DNA of 64,000 nt, taken from Microcoleus vaginatus PCC 9802 (GTDB lineage Bacteria; Cyanobacteriota; Cyanobacteriia; Cyanobacteriales; Microcoleaceae). Numbering within the stretch: position 1 is the stretch's first letter; every line of letters starts with the position of its first letter. Shown piece after piece: positions 1-8,876 of this stretch. Under the pieces are notes generated by a model that was not told the origin of the DNA, made no database searches, and saw nothing but the letters and a program-made list of their open reading frames with translations. The stretch lies in the NCBI GenBank assembly GCA_022701275.1, contig CP031740.1, positions 3,421,001-3,485,000 on the forward strand, in the 5' to 3' direction. A program made the translations under genes and the position numbers.

Positions 1-573
1 GCAGCAGTCAGCAACTCAACCGAAGATAACTCGCCCGCTTGGGCAAAATGGGCGATGGGATTGTTCTCGTTAACGACCGGAAATCTGGCGGGCGTAGCAA
101 TGGCAGGAGCGGGTTTTGATTGGAAAAATATCCTGCTTAATTTAATCACTGTGTTGAGCGTCAGTACGATTTTTGCTAGTTTGACGGGGGTTGTTTTGGG
201 ACCGCTGTCATTGGCTTTATTGGGAATCGGTGTTGGGGTTTTGCAAGCAGACGGAGCTCGCAAACAGTTGGTAAAAGCGGCGAAAAAAGAGCTGGTGAAA
301 TATCTGCCGCAGGTGGCTCAAGAGCAGTGGCAGCCGATTCACGATGCTGTTAAAGAGTGTTTTGATGTTTACGGGCGGGAAGTGGGCGATCGCATGAATG
401 CGGATATTAATTCTCGGAAAGCTGAGTTAGATAATTTGCTGGAACAAAAGGAATCTCGCGAGATTAATTGTCAGGCTGAATCTGAGCGGTTGAAAAAATT
501 GGAGGCTGATGTTTCTGCCGAGTCGCAGAGTATTGAATCCCTATATCAAGGTTTCCTAGCATCCGCTAAATGA
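1..573 (+). CDS. Dynamin-like GTPase, C-terminal part (5' truncated by window edge)
   Basis: The frame is open from base 1 with no start needed, so this is the 3' end of a larger gene. The visible ~190 residues hold a glycine/leucine-rich hydrophobic stretch (LSLALLGIGVGVL) followed by a charged, probably coiled-coil tail rich in E, K and Q. That is the layout of the membrane-paddle and stalk end of bacterial dynamin-like proteins. No G motifs are visible because the N-terminus lies outside. A second dynamin-like GTPase starts 14 bp downstream, so the two probably form an operon and may act as a pair in membrane remodelling (inference). Identity rests mainly on the neighbour and the overall pattern. 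Confidence 0.7.
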   Translation, partial: AAVSNSTEDNSPAWAKWAMGLFSLTTGNLAGVAMAGAGFDWKNILLNLITVLSVSTIFASLTGVVLGPLSLALLGIGVGVLQADGARKQLVKAAKKELVKYLPQVAQEQWQPIHDAVKECFDVYGREVGDRMNADINSRKAELDNLLEQKESREINCQAESERLKKLEADVSAESQSIESLYQGFLASAK

Positions 574-587
574 AATAAAACAGCAAT

Positions 588-2270
588 ATGCAACAACCCG
601 AAATTTATCAAAACCTGACCGACTATCTCAAATCAGCACTCGGTATTCTCGAACTTGACAAAAACTCCCAACTGTATCGAGATACCACCTCAATCTGCGA
701 CTATCTCGCCAAACCGACTTTTCAAATTGCTGTCTTTGGCCCGTTTAATTACGGCAAGTCAACTCTGCTCAATGCTTTGCTGGGAAATCGTGCTTTGCCG
801 ATCGACCTCGTGCCCACTACAGGTGCTGCCATTTATGTCAACTACGGCGAGGAATTGCGCGCAAAAATTACCCTGAAAGACGGCACGGAAGTTAGCGAAC
901 CGGGGACTGATGTGTTGAAACGCTACGCCATCCTTGACGATGCGAGACAAATGCGGGATGATGTGACCGCTGTTAATGTTTACTGTCCCCACCCTTTCCT
1001 GAAAACAGGTGTGGAATTGCTGGATTTGCCGGGAACCAACGATCGGGAAGAACAGGATAATTTAGTCAGGGATAAATTGCTAACGGCTGATTTAGTTGTG
1101 CAGGTTTTAGACGCTCGCAAATTGATGACTTTAGGCGAACGCGAGAACTTGAGAGATTGGTTGAGCGATCGCCACATCAACACTGTAGTCTTTGTTGCCA
1201 ATTTTCTCAATCTACTCGAACCAGACGACCAAAAACAAGTTTACAATCGGTTGTTGTTTGTTGCCGAAAGTTTTCGCTCCAATTTGCCGAACAATATCAG
1301 CAATATCTACCGCGTCGATGCTTTGCCGGCTTTGAGGGCGAGGCTGAAAGGAGATGTGGCTGCGGCCCAAACTACAGGAATTGCCATGTTTGAATCGGCT
1401 TTGCAAAGTATTGTGGCAGATCAACAGGAACAACTAGCAGTTAAGTTGCCCAGGATTGAAGCTATAGCTACTAAAATTTGCCAATCTCTCCGAGCGAAAT
1501 CTGAAACTGTCACGGCAGAAATAGCCACAGCTCAAAAAAAGCACAAAGACAGAATTGAAATTAAACAAAAAGCAGAAAAACTGATATCAAAAGGGTTTTT
1601 AGCCAGCGTTTCTGACTTCGAGAGTTGGCTTTACCAGCCCACACTTTTGCAGCGCTATCAATCCGAAATGGCCCTGTCGCTTCAGGAAGGGAGTTTTGAT
1701 GCGTGGAAGCTAAAATTTCAGCGAGAGGCGTTACATCAGCAGCAAACCATCGCAGAATGGGTAAATAAAGCTTGCGAATTCTTTGACAAAGAACAGCCGA
1801 TCGCACTTTTGATTTCGTTTCCTCCATCCCCACAAGTCACCTTACCGGAACCGCCGCCACCTCCAGCTCAAAAGTCGATCGAGGGCGAAGTGGCTCCAGT
1901 GGCGATCGCCACCGGCTTAGGTTGGCTGTTAGGCGGGCCTGTGGGAGCCGCAGTAGTCGGCGGTGCTAGCTATATTTTGAATAAAAGAACTGGGTATGAA
2001 AAGCCCGCTGAATCGTCAGAAGCTTATCTAAATCAAGTAAAGGAAATTTGCAGCGAGGCTGCTAAAAACTATCTCGCTCGCTTCAGCACCGATACTTTTT
2101 CCATGCTGCAACACTACAAGGAAATCGCCGGAAAAGTTATCTGTTTTCAAGACAGCAAAGAACCGCTACAGAAAAATATTCAGCAATATCAGAGCCAGTT
2201 AATCCATAATTTGTTAGAAAATATCGAATCCTGCCTTCAAATGACTAAATCTGTAATTAACGGCAAATGA
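588..2270 (+). CDS. Dynamin-like GTPase
   Basis: A 560-residue GTPase of the bacterial dynamin family. The P-loop GPFNYGKS is at residues 51-58, a G2-type PTTGA follows at 76-80, and the G3 motif DLPG is at 146-149. The N-terminal ~270 residues form the GTPase domain and the rest is mostly helical stalk. A glycine/alanine-rich hydrophobic segment (residues ~435-465) is a likely membrane-inserting paddle. Family members bind and tubulate lipid and are thought to act in membrane fusion or thylakoid maintenance. It lies 14 bp behind another dynamin-like gene. The 3' end overlaps the convergent gene at 2237-3529 by 34 bp. No good Shine-Dalgarno precedes the ATG. The precise role is unknown. Confidence 0.88.
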   Translation: MQQPEIYQNLTDYLKSALGILELDKNSQLYRDTTSICDYLAKPTFQIAVFGPFNYGKSTLLNALLGNRALPIDLVPTTGAAIYVNYGEELRAKITLKDGTEVSEPGTDVLKRYAILDDARQMRDDVTAVNVYCPHPFLKTGVELLDLPGTNDREEQDNLVRDKLLTADLVVQVLDARKLMTLGERENLRDWLSDRHINTVVFVANFLNLLEPDDQKQVYNRLLFVAESFRSNLPNNISNIYRVDALPALRARLKGDVAAAQTTGIAMFESALQSIVADQQEQLAVKLPRIEAIATKICQSLRAKSETVTAEIATAQKKHKDRIEIKQKAEKLISKGFLASVSDFESWLYQPTLLQRYQSEMALSLQEGSFDAWKLKFQREALHQQQTIAEWVNKACEFFDKEQPIALLISFPPSPQVTLPEPPPPPAQKSIEGEVAPVAIATGLGWLLGGPVGAAVVGGASYILNKRTGYEKPAESSEAYLNQVKEICSEAAKNYLARFSTDTFSMLQHYKEIAGKVICFQDSKEPLQKNIQQYQSQLIHNLLENIESCLQMTKSVINGK

Positions 2271-3529
2271 TCCGAACCGACATTTCGGCCAGTACGAATC
2301 TTTAAAACACCAATTTCTTTGCTGACTAGAAAGTGATCGATCGGAATATAAGCCAGCGGCATAAAAGTCGGCCAAGTCGGTAAAATGCCAAAGCCCGATC
2401 GCGCATTTCGCAAATTTCCGGTTTTTACCATATTTTTGTAGAACGGCGACCACATTGTGGTATTGAAATCTCCAACCACAATTAGCGGATTTTTTACTTG
2501 GGCTGCATACTCGCCGATGCCTGCTAGCTGTTTATTGCGATCGATAAAACTCTGCTGTTTTATCGGTACAGTCGGATGGGCAAGAATCAGAGAAATGATT
2601 TTCCCTTGAAATTCAACCTCCGCAAACAAGCTCTTTCTTCGCTTTGAAAAAGGTTTAACAGAGGGATTTTTTAAAGGCAGCTTGCTGTAGATGGCACTGC
2701 CAAATCTCTCAGATTGTTGGTAGTGGCAAGAGTAAGGAAACATTTCGCTTAAAACGGCTAACTCCTTCGCCCAAACTGTGCTGACTTCGACAAAAACCGC
2801 GATATCGGGTTGTTCTGCTTTTACCAGGGATATCACCTCAGAATATTGCCGGTTACTTGTTAAAACATTTGAATGCAAAATCCGCAGATGTTGTCCGGGA
2901 GTCGCTCCTGCAAAGGCTGGCACTGGGAAATACCAAGGAACAATTTCCGCCAAATTAATGATAATGCAAAATGCGCTCACCAGCAACCAGATTTTTTTTG
3001 AGCGCACGAGAGCGAAGAATATAAAAGTAGAGAAACCAACCAGCAGATATTGTAATTTAAAATGAGAACTCAATTCAAAAAGAATGTTGATTTGTCCCAA
3101 ATAACCTGCGATTGACAGTAGTGCACCTACAATTGCTGCGAGAATAAACCATTTTGAAATTACGTGCTTCAAGCTAATGATTTTGTAGTGGCTGCTGTGC
3201 ATCACCGCCCATTTGAGCTTAATTTTGAGGTCGTTGGTAATCGGCAATTTATCAATTTCTGTTACCAGTTGTTCTGGCGGTTCTAACTCTCGTCGCTTTT
3301 GATAAAATCTCACCAGCAAGCTATCTACCACAAAATAACTAACAGAATTGGCAACAAATCCTACAAATACCAACACACATAAACCGATCAGCATACCAAA
3401 GGAACCGCCTAATTTCCTCAAAACTGACCAAGTTGCTAAGTCACCTGTTTTACCTGTAGCTACTCTCGCTATTAATAGGATTAAAGTAGGCAATCCGATC
3501 GTGATTATGTTTCGGATAATAGAGTCCAT
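2237..3529 (-). CDS. Membrane-anchored endonuclease/exonuclease/phosphatase family protein
   Basis: 430 residues. The N-terminal ~200 residues contain several hydrophobic segments (about 8-25, 43-65, 126-147, 158-175, 180-200) and should be membrane-embedded. The C-terminal domain (from ~214) is an EEP fold with the expected metal/catalytic signatures: N221 in HSNVL, E248 in FVEVS, D354/N356 in VVGDFNTT, the DH pair at 398-399, and the terminal SDHLP (D420/H421). Such enzymes cleave phosphodiester or phosphate bonds; the substrate (nucleic acid or lipid head group) cannot be read from the sequence. It converges on, and overlaps by 34 bp, the dynamin-like gene. The polar stretch between the first two and later hydrophobic segments is unrecognised. 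Confidence 0.85.
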   Translation of the reverse strand: MDSIIRNIITIGLPTLILLIARVATGKTGDLATWSVLRKLGGSFGMLIGLCVLVFVGFVANSVSYFVVDSLLVRFYQKRRELEPPEQLVTEIDKLPITNDLKIKLKWAVMHSSHYKIISLKHVISKWFILAAIVGALLSIAGYLGQINILFELSSHFKLQYLLVGFSTFIFFALVRSKKIWLLVSAFCIIINLAEIVPWYFPVPAFAGATPGQHLRILHSNVLTSNRQYSEVISLVKAEQPDIAVFVEVSTVWAKELAVLSEMFPYSCHYQQSERFGSAIYSKLPLKNPSVKPFSKRRKSLFAEVEFQGKIISLILAHPTVPIKQQSFIDRNKQLAGIGEYAAQVKNPLIVVGDFNTTMWSPFYKNMVKTGNLRNARSGFGILPTWPTFMPLAYIPIDHFLVSKEIGVLKIRTGRNVGSDHLPLITDLVI

Positions 3530-3571
3530 TATTTATCCTGTTTGCTAAGCTTTTTTACCTTGGGTGTTGCT

Positions 3572-3958
3572 CTAAAATTCATAAATTTCTAACGGTAAGC
3601 TGTCTGGATCTCTGAAAAATGTAAACCGTTTTTCTGTAATCTCGTCAAGGCGAATTTCTTCTACTTCTACTTGTTGGGATTTTAAGTAAGCAACTGATGC
3701 TTCTATGTCCTCTACGGCAAAAGCTAAATGTCTCAAACCGCAAGCTTCAGGATTGTTAACTCTTTCAGGAGGATGGGAAAATGAGAAAAGCTCGATGGTG
3801 TCGCCGTTTCCGACTCGCAAATCTAGTTTGTAAGAATTCCTCTCGGTTCGGAAAGTTTCTTTGATAATGGAACATCCCAATACTTCTACATAAAATTTCT
3901 TCGACGCTGCGTAATCCGAGCAAATAATCGCCACATGATGTATTGCTTTTATTTTCAT
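3572..3958 (-). CDS. VOC family protein (glyoxalase-like)
   Basis: 128 residues covering a single vicinal-oxygen-chelate unit. An N-terminal metal-binding histidine sits in IHHVAIICSDY, a glutamate in DTIELFSF, a second histidine in GLRHLAFAVED, and a terminal acidic residue in LPLEIYEF. This spacing matches the small GloA2/SMU1112c-type glyoxalase subgroup, which dimerises to form metal sites. Substrate unknown; a role in methylglyoxal detoxification is only one possibility. It sits 42 bp from the start side of the EEP gene on the same strand. The upstream side faces a dispersed hairpin repeat (4018-4082). Confidence 0.85.
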   Translation of the reverse strand: MKIKAIHHVAIICSDYAASKKFYVEVLGCSIIKETFRTERNSYKLDLRVGNGDTIELFSFSHPPERVNNPEACGLRHLAFAVEDIEASVAYLKSQQVEVEEIRLDEITEKRFTFFRDPDSLPLEIYEF

Positions 3959-4017
3959 CTGAATAAAGTTAGTTTTGTTTTTCTGAGATGTTGCACCATT
4001 TTAAATAAGCTTTTTAT

Positions 4018-4082
4018 GAACAGGCAAGATGCCTGTTCCACAAAGAGTGAATTTTTTTGTGGAACAGGCATCTTGCCTGTTC
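4018..4082. repeat. Perfect 25-bp inverted repeat, dispersed family A, copy 1
   Basis: Arms 4018-4042 and 4058-4082 are perfect reverse complements around a 15-nt loop. Each arm is itself a near palindrome (CAGGC-AAGAT-GCCTG). A second copy with the same arm but a different loop is at 38236-38300. No ORF is associated, so this is a non-autonomous palindromic element rather than an insertion sequence. Confidence 0.93.
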
Positions 4083-4313
4083 TTGAGAATCGTGCAAGAT
4101 GTGAGGTTTTTTCAAAAGCACAGCACGCTATTGACAATTATATTTGACGATCGCAGACTCGGCGACAAACCCTGGGAAATTCAGGGCGATCGCTCTTTAT
4201 TTTCCCTCGCCCAAATCTTAATCTGAAAAATTTCTGCAAAAAAAGCACCCTACTTTGATAAAATGAGAGTTTTGCAGTCAATCACCCAATTTGCATCTCA
4301 GGAGACAAGGATT

Positions 4314-5312
4314 ATGGCCCGTATGTATTACGACACCGACGCGAACCTAGACCTCTTAGCCAACAAAACGATTGCTATCATCGGCTACGGTTCCCAAGGA
4401 CACGCCCACGCCCTCAACCTCAAAGACAGCGGCATGAATGTCGTTGTCGGTTTGTATCCCGGTAGCAAATCTGCCGCCAAAGCAACCGATGCGGGTTTAA
4501 CAGTTCACCCGGTAGACAAAGCAGCCGCCGCCGCTGACTTCATCATGATTTTATTGCCCGATGAAGTTCAAAAAACTATTTACACAGAACAAATTGAACC
4601 GAACCTTTCAGAAGGAAATGTTTTAGCATTTGCTCACGGTTTTAACATTCATTTCGGCCAAGTTGTTCCCCCTGCCAATGTAGACGTAGTAATGGTTGCC
4701 CCCAAAGGCCCCGGACACTTGGTGCGCCGGACTTACGAACAAGGGGAAGGCGTTCCGAGTTTGTTTGCAGTATATCAAGATGCTTCCGGTCAAGCGCGCG
4801 ATCGGGCAATGGCCTATGCTAAAGGTATCGGTGGCACCAGAGCCGGCATCCTGGAAACCACTTTCCGCGAAGAAACTGAAACCGATCTTTTTGGCGAACA
4901 AGTAGTTTTGTGCGGCGGTTTGAGCGCATTAATTAAAGCTGGATTTGAAACTTTAGTTAACGCCGGATACCAACCGGAATTAGCTTATTTTGAATGTTTG
5001 CACGAAGTTAAACTTATCGTTGACTTAGTAGTAGAAGGAGGCCTCGCCAAAATGCGCGACAGCATCTCCAATACCGCAGAATACGGCGATTTAACTCGCG
5101 GCCCCCGCATCGTCACGGATCAAACCCGCGCCGAAATGCGCAAAATTCTCAGCGAAATTCAATCCGGCCAATTTGCCCGCGAATTCGTTCTGGAAAACCA
5201 AGCCGGCAAACCGGGCTTTACCTCCATGCGCCGTCAGGAAGCAGAACATCCTATTGAAGAAGTTGGTAAAGATTTGCGAGCTATGTTTAGCTGGTTGAAA
5301 AAGCAGGCTTAA
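4314..5312 (+). CDS. ilvC: Ketol-acid reductoisomerase (class I, short form)
   Basis: Catalyses the Mg2+- and NAD(P)H-dependent isomeroreduction of acetolactate / acetohydroxybutyrate in isoleucine, leucine and valine synthesis; cytosolic. The Rossmann motif [10 protein letters not shown] lies near the N-terminus, followed by the conserved [19 protein letters not shown] block and the acidic metal-binding helix with ETDLFGEQ. The start is placed at MARMYYD (4314), not the upstream ATG at 4263, because an AGGAGA Shine-Dalgarno lies 9 nt before it and the resulting 332 residues match the usual cyanobacterial length. Monocistronic by context. A 3' region rich in palindromes and TTTTAGA repeats follows. 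Confidence 0.97.
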   Translation: MARMYYDTDANLDLLANKTIAIIGYGSQGHAHALNLKDSGMNVVVGLYPGSKSAAKATDAGLTVHPVDKAAAAADFIMILLPDEVQKTIYTEQIEPNLSEGNVLAFAHGFNIHFGQVVPPANVDVVMVAPKGPGHLVRRTYEQGEGVPSLFAVYQDASGQARDRAMAYAKGIGGTRAGILETTFREETETDLFGEQVVLCGGLSALIKAGFETLVNAGYQPELAYFECLHEVKLIVDLVVEGGLAKMRDSISNTAEYGDLTRGPRIVTDQTRAEMRKILSEIQSGQFAREFVLENQAGKPGFTSMRRQEAEHPIEEVGKDLRAMFSWLKKQA

Positions 5313-5316
5313 TCAA

Positions 5317-5345
5317 TTTTAGATTTTAGATTTTAGATTTTAGAT
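5317..5345. repeat. TTTTAGA short tandem repeat (4 units)
   Basis: Four consecutive TTTTAGA heptamers directly behind ilvC. The same heptamer, in either orientation, recurs at 28005-28034, 45437-45468 and 53964-53996, with a degenerate patch near 5478-5508. This resembles the short tandemly repeated repetitive sequences known from filamentous cyanobacteria. Confidence 0.9.
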
Positions 5346-5393
5346 GGGAGTACAAATCTAAAACAGTCCTGGACGCAGAACCTAATTATGTAG

Positions 5394-5539
5394 GGTGTGC
5401 ACTGCACACCTTACCGCTTGGAGGAAAATCTCAAATCTCAAGTTTAATAGATTACAGATTAGAGAGTGGATAAAAAATCTCTAATCTAAAATCCAAAATC
5501 TAAAATCGTACTGTTGGGTTTCGCTTCGCTTAACCCAAC
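5394..5539. repeat. Two intergenic palindromes downstream of ilvC
   Basis: A near-perfect palindrome GGTGTGCACTGCACACC spans 5394-5410. A hairpin with GTTGGGTT / AACCCAAC arms is at 5513-5520 and 5532-5539 around a CGCTTCGCTT-type loop. Both are typical dispersed cyanobacterial intergenic palindromes. Either could act as a transcription barrier for ilvC, but neither is followed by a clear U tract. Confidence 0.6.
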
Positions 5540-5598
5540 CTACAAGAAAAAGGCTAGGTATTATTAGAGAAACCAGGTTTCTCGCTGGTAGCTCAAAA

Positions 5599-5823
5599 CT
5601 ATCGACTGGGACTAGGACTTTTTTCCAAGTTTTCAATCTCCTTATCCCTTTGCTTGTTTGAATCTTTCGGCTTCACCCACGAAGGCCACAACCCGACGAA
5701 GAACTTTCGGCTTGCCACGCTAGTATCTCTTACAGGTTTGGGGAGAAAAGTTAAAGTGTCACCGTAAAGGGTAAACAGCGCTATAAACAGCAGCAACAGC
5801 GGGATAAGATTTTTTTTAGGCAT
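5599..5823 (-). CDS. Small single-pass membrane protein, unknown function
   Basis: 74 residues starting MPKKN, with one hydrophobic segment (LIPLLLLFIALFTLYG) right after a short basic N-terminus. A polar, lysine- and glutamate-rich tail with KPVRD and WPSWVKP follows. The start at 5823 is preferred because the upstream extension (to 5883) puts 20 polar residues before an obvious signal-anchor. No known domain is recognised. It stands alone between repeat-rich intergenic regions. Likely real, as the signal-anchor plus basic/acidic tail is protein-like. Confidence 0.5.
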   Translation of the reverse strand: MPKKNLIPLLLLFIALFTLYGDTLTFLPKPVRDTSVASRKFFVGLWPSWVKPKDSNKQRDKEIENLEKSPSPSR

Positions 5824-6156
5824 GGCAGTTTGGGAGTAGAGTTTGTGGAAGCGCTTTGTTATATTTTGCCCTTGCACGGACAAAATATATCAAAAACAGC
5901 TTAAGAAGAAAAATACACCCCTGGGGGCTAAGCGGCCGCGCATACAGAAGGAAAGGCTGCTAGTCGTAATATCGTTTCCCCTGACATCGGAATCATAATT
6001 TTCCCCATGCAGTGGTAGCGTCCTGCTTGGCTCCACCCTCTCAGGAGCGAGGGGGAGGCTCGCACTCAAGTATAATTCTGATGTTACCTTATTAGATATT
6101 ACTACAAGTCTTAATCATTAGTTATTAGCTAATGACTAATGACTAATGACTAATGA
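5824..6156. other. Intergenic region, no gene seen
   Basis: No credible ORF. It holds a CCCCTGGGGG palindrome near 5918-5928 and the motif AATTCTGATGTTACC...GATATTACT near 6074-6102, of which a variant recurs at 8486-8518 beyond the next gene. A TAATGAC tandem repeat (four units, about 6130-6157) runs into the stop codon of the hydrolase gene. Confidence 0.6.
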
Positions 6157-7815
6157 CTACTTATTCCCTTGAATGAAAGTTTGCACGACTGCATTAATTT
6201 CCGGGGAAATTTCTGTGACCAGCCGCACCGGGATTGCAGATGTGGAAGCAAATTGCGCGTATTCTGGTGTTAGAAAGACTGCATATTTGTCAGCTTCAGC
6301 AGTCAGTTGAGCGGCGGTAGCCAAACTTACAGCTTTAATATAATTGCGTATGCTAACAGCTTGGTCGCCGACAACTTCATCGCCGGTAATTCCTGTGCTT
6401 GGCCTGCGAACTTGGTCTAAAGTTTTACTGGGATCTTTGACGCTTAAGTGCGTTCCTCCTACAAAACCGACTAGCCATTTAGGAGATGGAATTTTGGGAA
6501 AGCCGGCAATTTGTTCGGCTAAGGCGGGAGTTGTTTTGTCGGCGGAAGATGCTACTATTAAGGTAGGAATTTGAATTGCACTTAAACCAGTTTCTCCAAA
6601 TAGTAATGATGTGATCGGATTCATGGCGATCGCCCTTTTAATCCTCGCATCCCGCAATTGATACCGTTCTTCGGGCAATCCGGCCGCCGCGCACTGAATG
6701 CCTTCGCCCAAGCTGAACCCAATCAAATCTCCCTGACACCGCTGTTTGAGTCCGCTCAATTGCAGTTCGGCGCCGGCCAAGGACAAGGCTGTAGCGCCGC
6801 CAAAGGAATAGCCAATTATTACGGCTCGGTCGATCGCGATTTTCCCCTGCAAATTATCATCAGTTTCGTTCAATTTTGTCAGTTCGTCGAGTACAAAACT
6901 GATGTCTTTGGGACGATCTAAAAACTCTTGAGGAGCTAGCAAGGGACACTTACCCGCGATCGCAGCATTGGTATTCGTCTCGTTGCTGCCCGGATGTTCT
7001 AAAGCTGCTACTACATAGCCGTGAGACGCCAAATGCTCGGCTAAGTAGCGCAAATCCGTGCGGACGGAACCCAACCCGTGAGAAAAGACGATCGTCGGTT
7101 TGTCGGCTGTCGCAGCTTCCGACCAGTACACATCAACCGGAATAGGTCGATTGCGGGCGCTATCGTTCAAATCTAGCGCCCGTACCTGCACGGAATTAGG
7201 GCCTGGCTGGGTTGGATCGAAAGGTAGGTTAAACGCGGGTTTAATCGGTGCTAACTGAGGTGCGATCGCCGCCATAAAGCGCTGAGTTTGCCAAAAACTT
7301 GCGTTCATATTTCCCAAAACTGCGAAAGCTCGATCGAGGTCCACCACGACCCGCGAGCTCGGATAAGATTCAATGAAACTCAATACCGATAAGCCTTCCG
7401 GCGCGTTTGCTCCCTGCAGCAGAGCCGATCGCAGGGCTTCCACACCCCCACCGTCGCGCCTGGGTATCACTGTAGTCAAATCCGTCAGGATGGCAGTGCC
7501 GATGCCCGTATTTAGCAAGTTGCTCAAGCCGACTACATTTAGGGGAATTTTCGCTTGCAGCGCCCGAAAGATTTTACTGCGCTGTTCGTCAGACAGGAGA
7601 TTGGCATAAGCTTGCAGTCTGGCGGGGACTTTTCCTGTTTCTGCGAGTTCACGCAAATCCGCAACCGATATTGACGATTCTAAAATACCTTTGCGGACAA
7701 CAACCGTTTCTGCAGCTTTTACAGGAGATGTCGTGTCACTGAAAGGATTAATCGAAATCGAACCCAAAACACTCGCCACTGAAGAAAACCATCTGAAATT
7801 TGGTCTGATGCTCAT
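6157..7815 (-). CDS. Secreted alpha/beta hydrolase with N-terminal DUF1400-type domain
   Basis: 552 residues. A hydrophobic N-terminal segment suggests export. The next ~150 residues match the cyanobacterial DUF1400 region often found before a lipase-like domain. The alpha/beta hydrolase core shows the oxyanion-hole strand VFSHGLGS, the nucleophile elbow GYSFGGATAL, and a catalytic-histidine candidate in GGTHLSV near the C-terminus. Related proteins are annotated as dienelactone hydrolase or platelet-activating-factor acetylhydrolase-like; the substrate here is unknown. It is monocistronic and flanked on both sides by related short motifs (about 6074-6102 and 8486-8518). The stop codon lies inside a TAATGAC tandem repeat. 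Confidence 0.87.
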   Translation of the reverse strand: MSIRPNFRWFSSVASVLGSISINPFSDTTSPVKAAETVVVRKGILESSISVADLRELAETGKVPARLQAYANLLSDEQRSKIFRALQAKIPLNVVGLSNLLNTGIGTAILTDLTTVIPRRDGGGVEALRSALLQGANAPEGLSVLSFIESYPSSRVVVDLDRAFAVLGNMNASFWQTQRFMAAIAPQLAPIKPAFNLPFDPTQPGPNSVQVRALDLNDSARNRPIPVDVYWSEAATADKPTIVFSHGLGSVRTDLRYLAEHLASHGYVVAALEHPGSNETNTNAAIAGKCPLLAPQEFLDRPKDISFVLDELTKLNETDDNLQGKIAIDRAVIIGYSFGGATALSLAGAELQLSGLKQRCQGDLIGFSLGEGIQCAAAGLPEERYQLRDARIKRAIAMNPITSLLFGETGLSAIQIPTLIVASSADKTTPALAEQIAGFPKIPSPKWLVGFVGGTHLSVKDPSKTLDQVRRPSTGITGDEVVGDQAVSIRNYIKAVSLATAAQLTAEADKYAVFLTPEYAQFASTSAIPVRLVTEISPEINAVVQTFIQGNK

Positions 7816-8876
7816 TTTTACCTTATTGAACTAGAGAGGATAGATCACCATATTCTCAAAATTCTCCCAGATACCGAGAAATTGTCCTAGATGCCGAGAA
7901 ATTGCCTCTATCGGGGTGCGATCGTCAAGGCCTCTACGCATATTTACTTGTCGATCGCACATTCCGTACCTAAGTACACTTCTTGTGCGGGTGCTAATGA
8001 TGATGAGTTGAAGGATTTTTTAATCGACCGCCAAAAAAATACAAACTTCGCGAGTGAAAAGAGCGATCTGCTCCTAACTGTAAGGTTTTCTTTGTTGGGT
8101 AAATCCTATACTCCTGGAACTTCACAATTATCCACATTGAATAATTCATAATTTGAGTCTAAAAAGTGAAGGGGAATTTAAGCCTGCAACATTGGTAAAT
8201 ATTGACCACAAAGGCCAGAAGTGCTTCATTGATTACAGGAAGTGATTGTGAAGCCAATTAAATATGGAAGTAAAAGTGAGCTGCGACAAATTATTAAGTA
8301 GAATTGTCCACCAAAGAAAGATAGCCATTTATATCACTTCCGGTTGCACTCATATATCATAGCAACGGAGGGCACAGCAGTGCTGTTCCCCAGCCCAAAA
8401 TAATCATAAGCGGTCGTGACAGATGTACCTATCGCCCGATTAATTTTTCGGAAACTGCACGGCGCGCGTCCTGACTGGGGGTAATATTAATTCTGATGCT
8501 ACCCGATTTGATATTACTTAAGGCACTAAGCCAAATTGCGGTAAGGGAAAGATTCAAAATAGAGTCTATCGATTAGCTATCCAAGTGTTGCCTAAAAACT
8601 ATGTACAGCGATCTAGTGTATTTCCGAACCGCGCAAAGGTGCGGAAATTTTGCTAGCAATTCCGTTGGATTAGGATTAAATATAGGACTTACACAATTGT
8701 CACAAATAGGGGGTTAAATATTAGGTATGTAGTTGCGCTTGTGCGCTCTTAGCTTAGGAAAGAGCGAGTCGAGCGCAACTACATACCTTTGTTTAATTTG
8801 CCACTTGGCTTTAGTCCTAAAACATTAACCGCCGATGAATGCAGATTCATAACATCATCTGCGGTTAAAATTTTCC
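7816..8876. other. Long intergenic region with no convincing gene
   Basis: About 1.06 kb. The only sizeable ORF (7891-8151, +) lacks a Shine-Dalgarno and protein-like composition. Short open stretches between about 8170 and 8370, for example one reading EGEFKPATLVNIDHKGQKC, could be gene remnants but cannot be assigned. A long inverted repeat sits at 8723-8788. Otherwise the region holds scattered palindromes such as CACAGCAGTGCTGTT near 8372. Confidence 0.6.
8723..8788. repeat. 17-bp inverted repeat with 32-nt spacer
   Basis: Arms AGGTATGTAGTTGCGCT (8723-8739) and its exact reverse complement (8772-8788). The spacer contains a smaller GCGCTC/GAGCG match. It lies about 90 bp beyond the 3' end of the antiporter gene. 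It could be a dispersed palindromic element or act as a terminator-like barrier. Confidence 0.85.

Noticed and set aside
5317-5345. CRISPR-like array from repeated heptamers
   Set aside because: Units are 7 bp with no spacers; these are short tandem repeats.
7891-8151. 86-codon ORF in the 1-kb gap
   Set aside because: No Shine-Dalgarno and no protein-like pattern.
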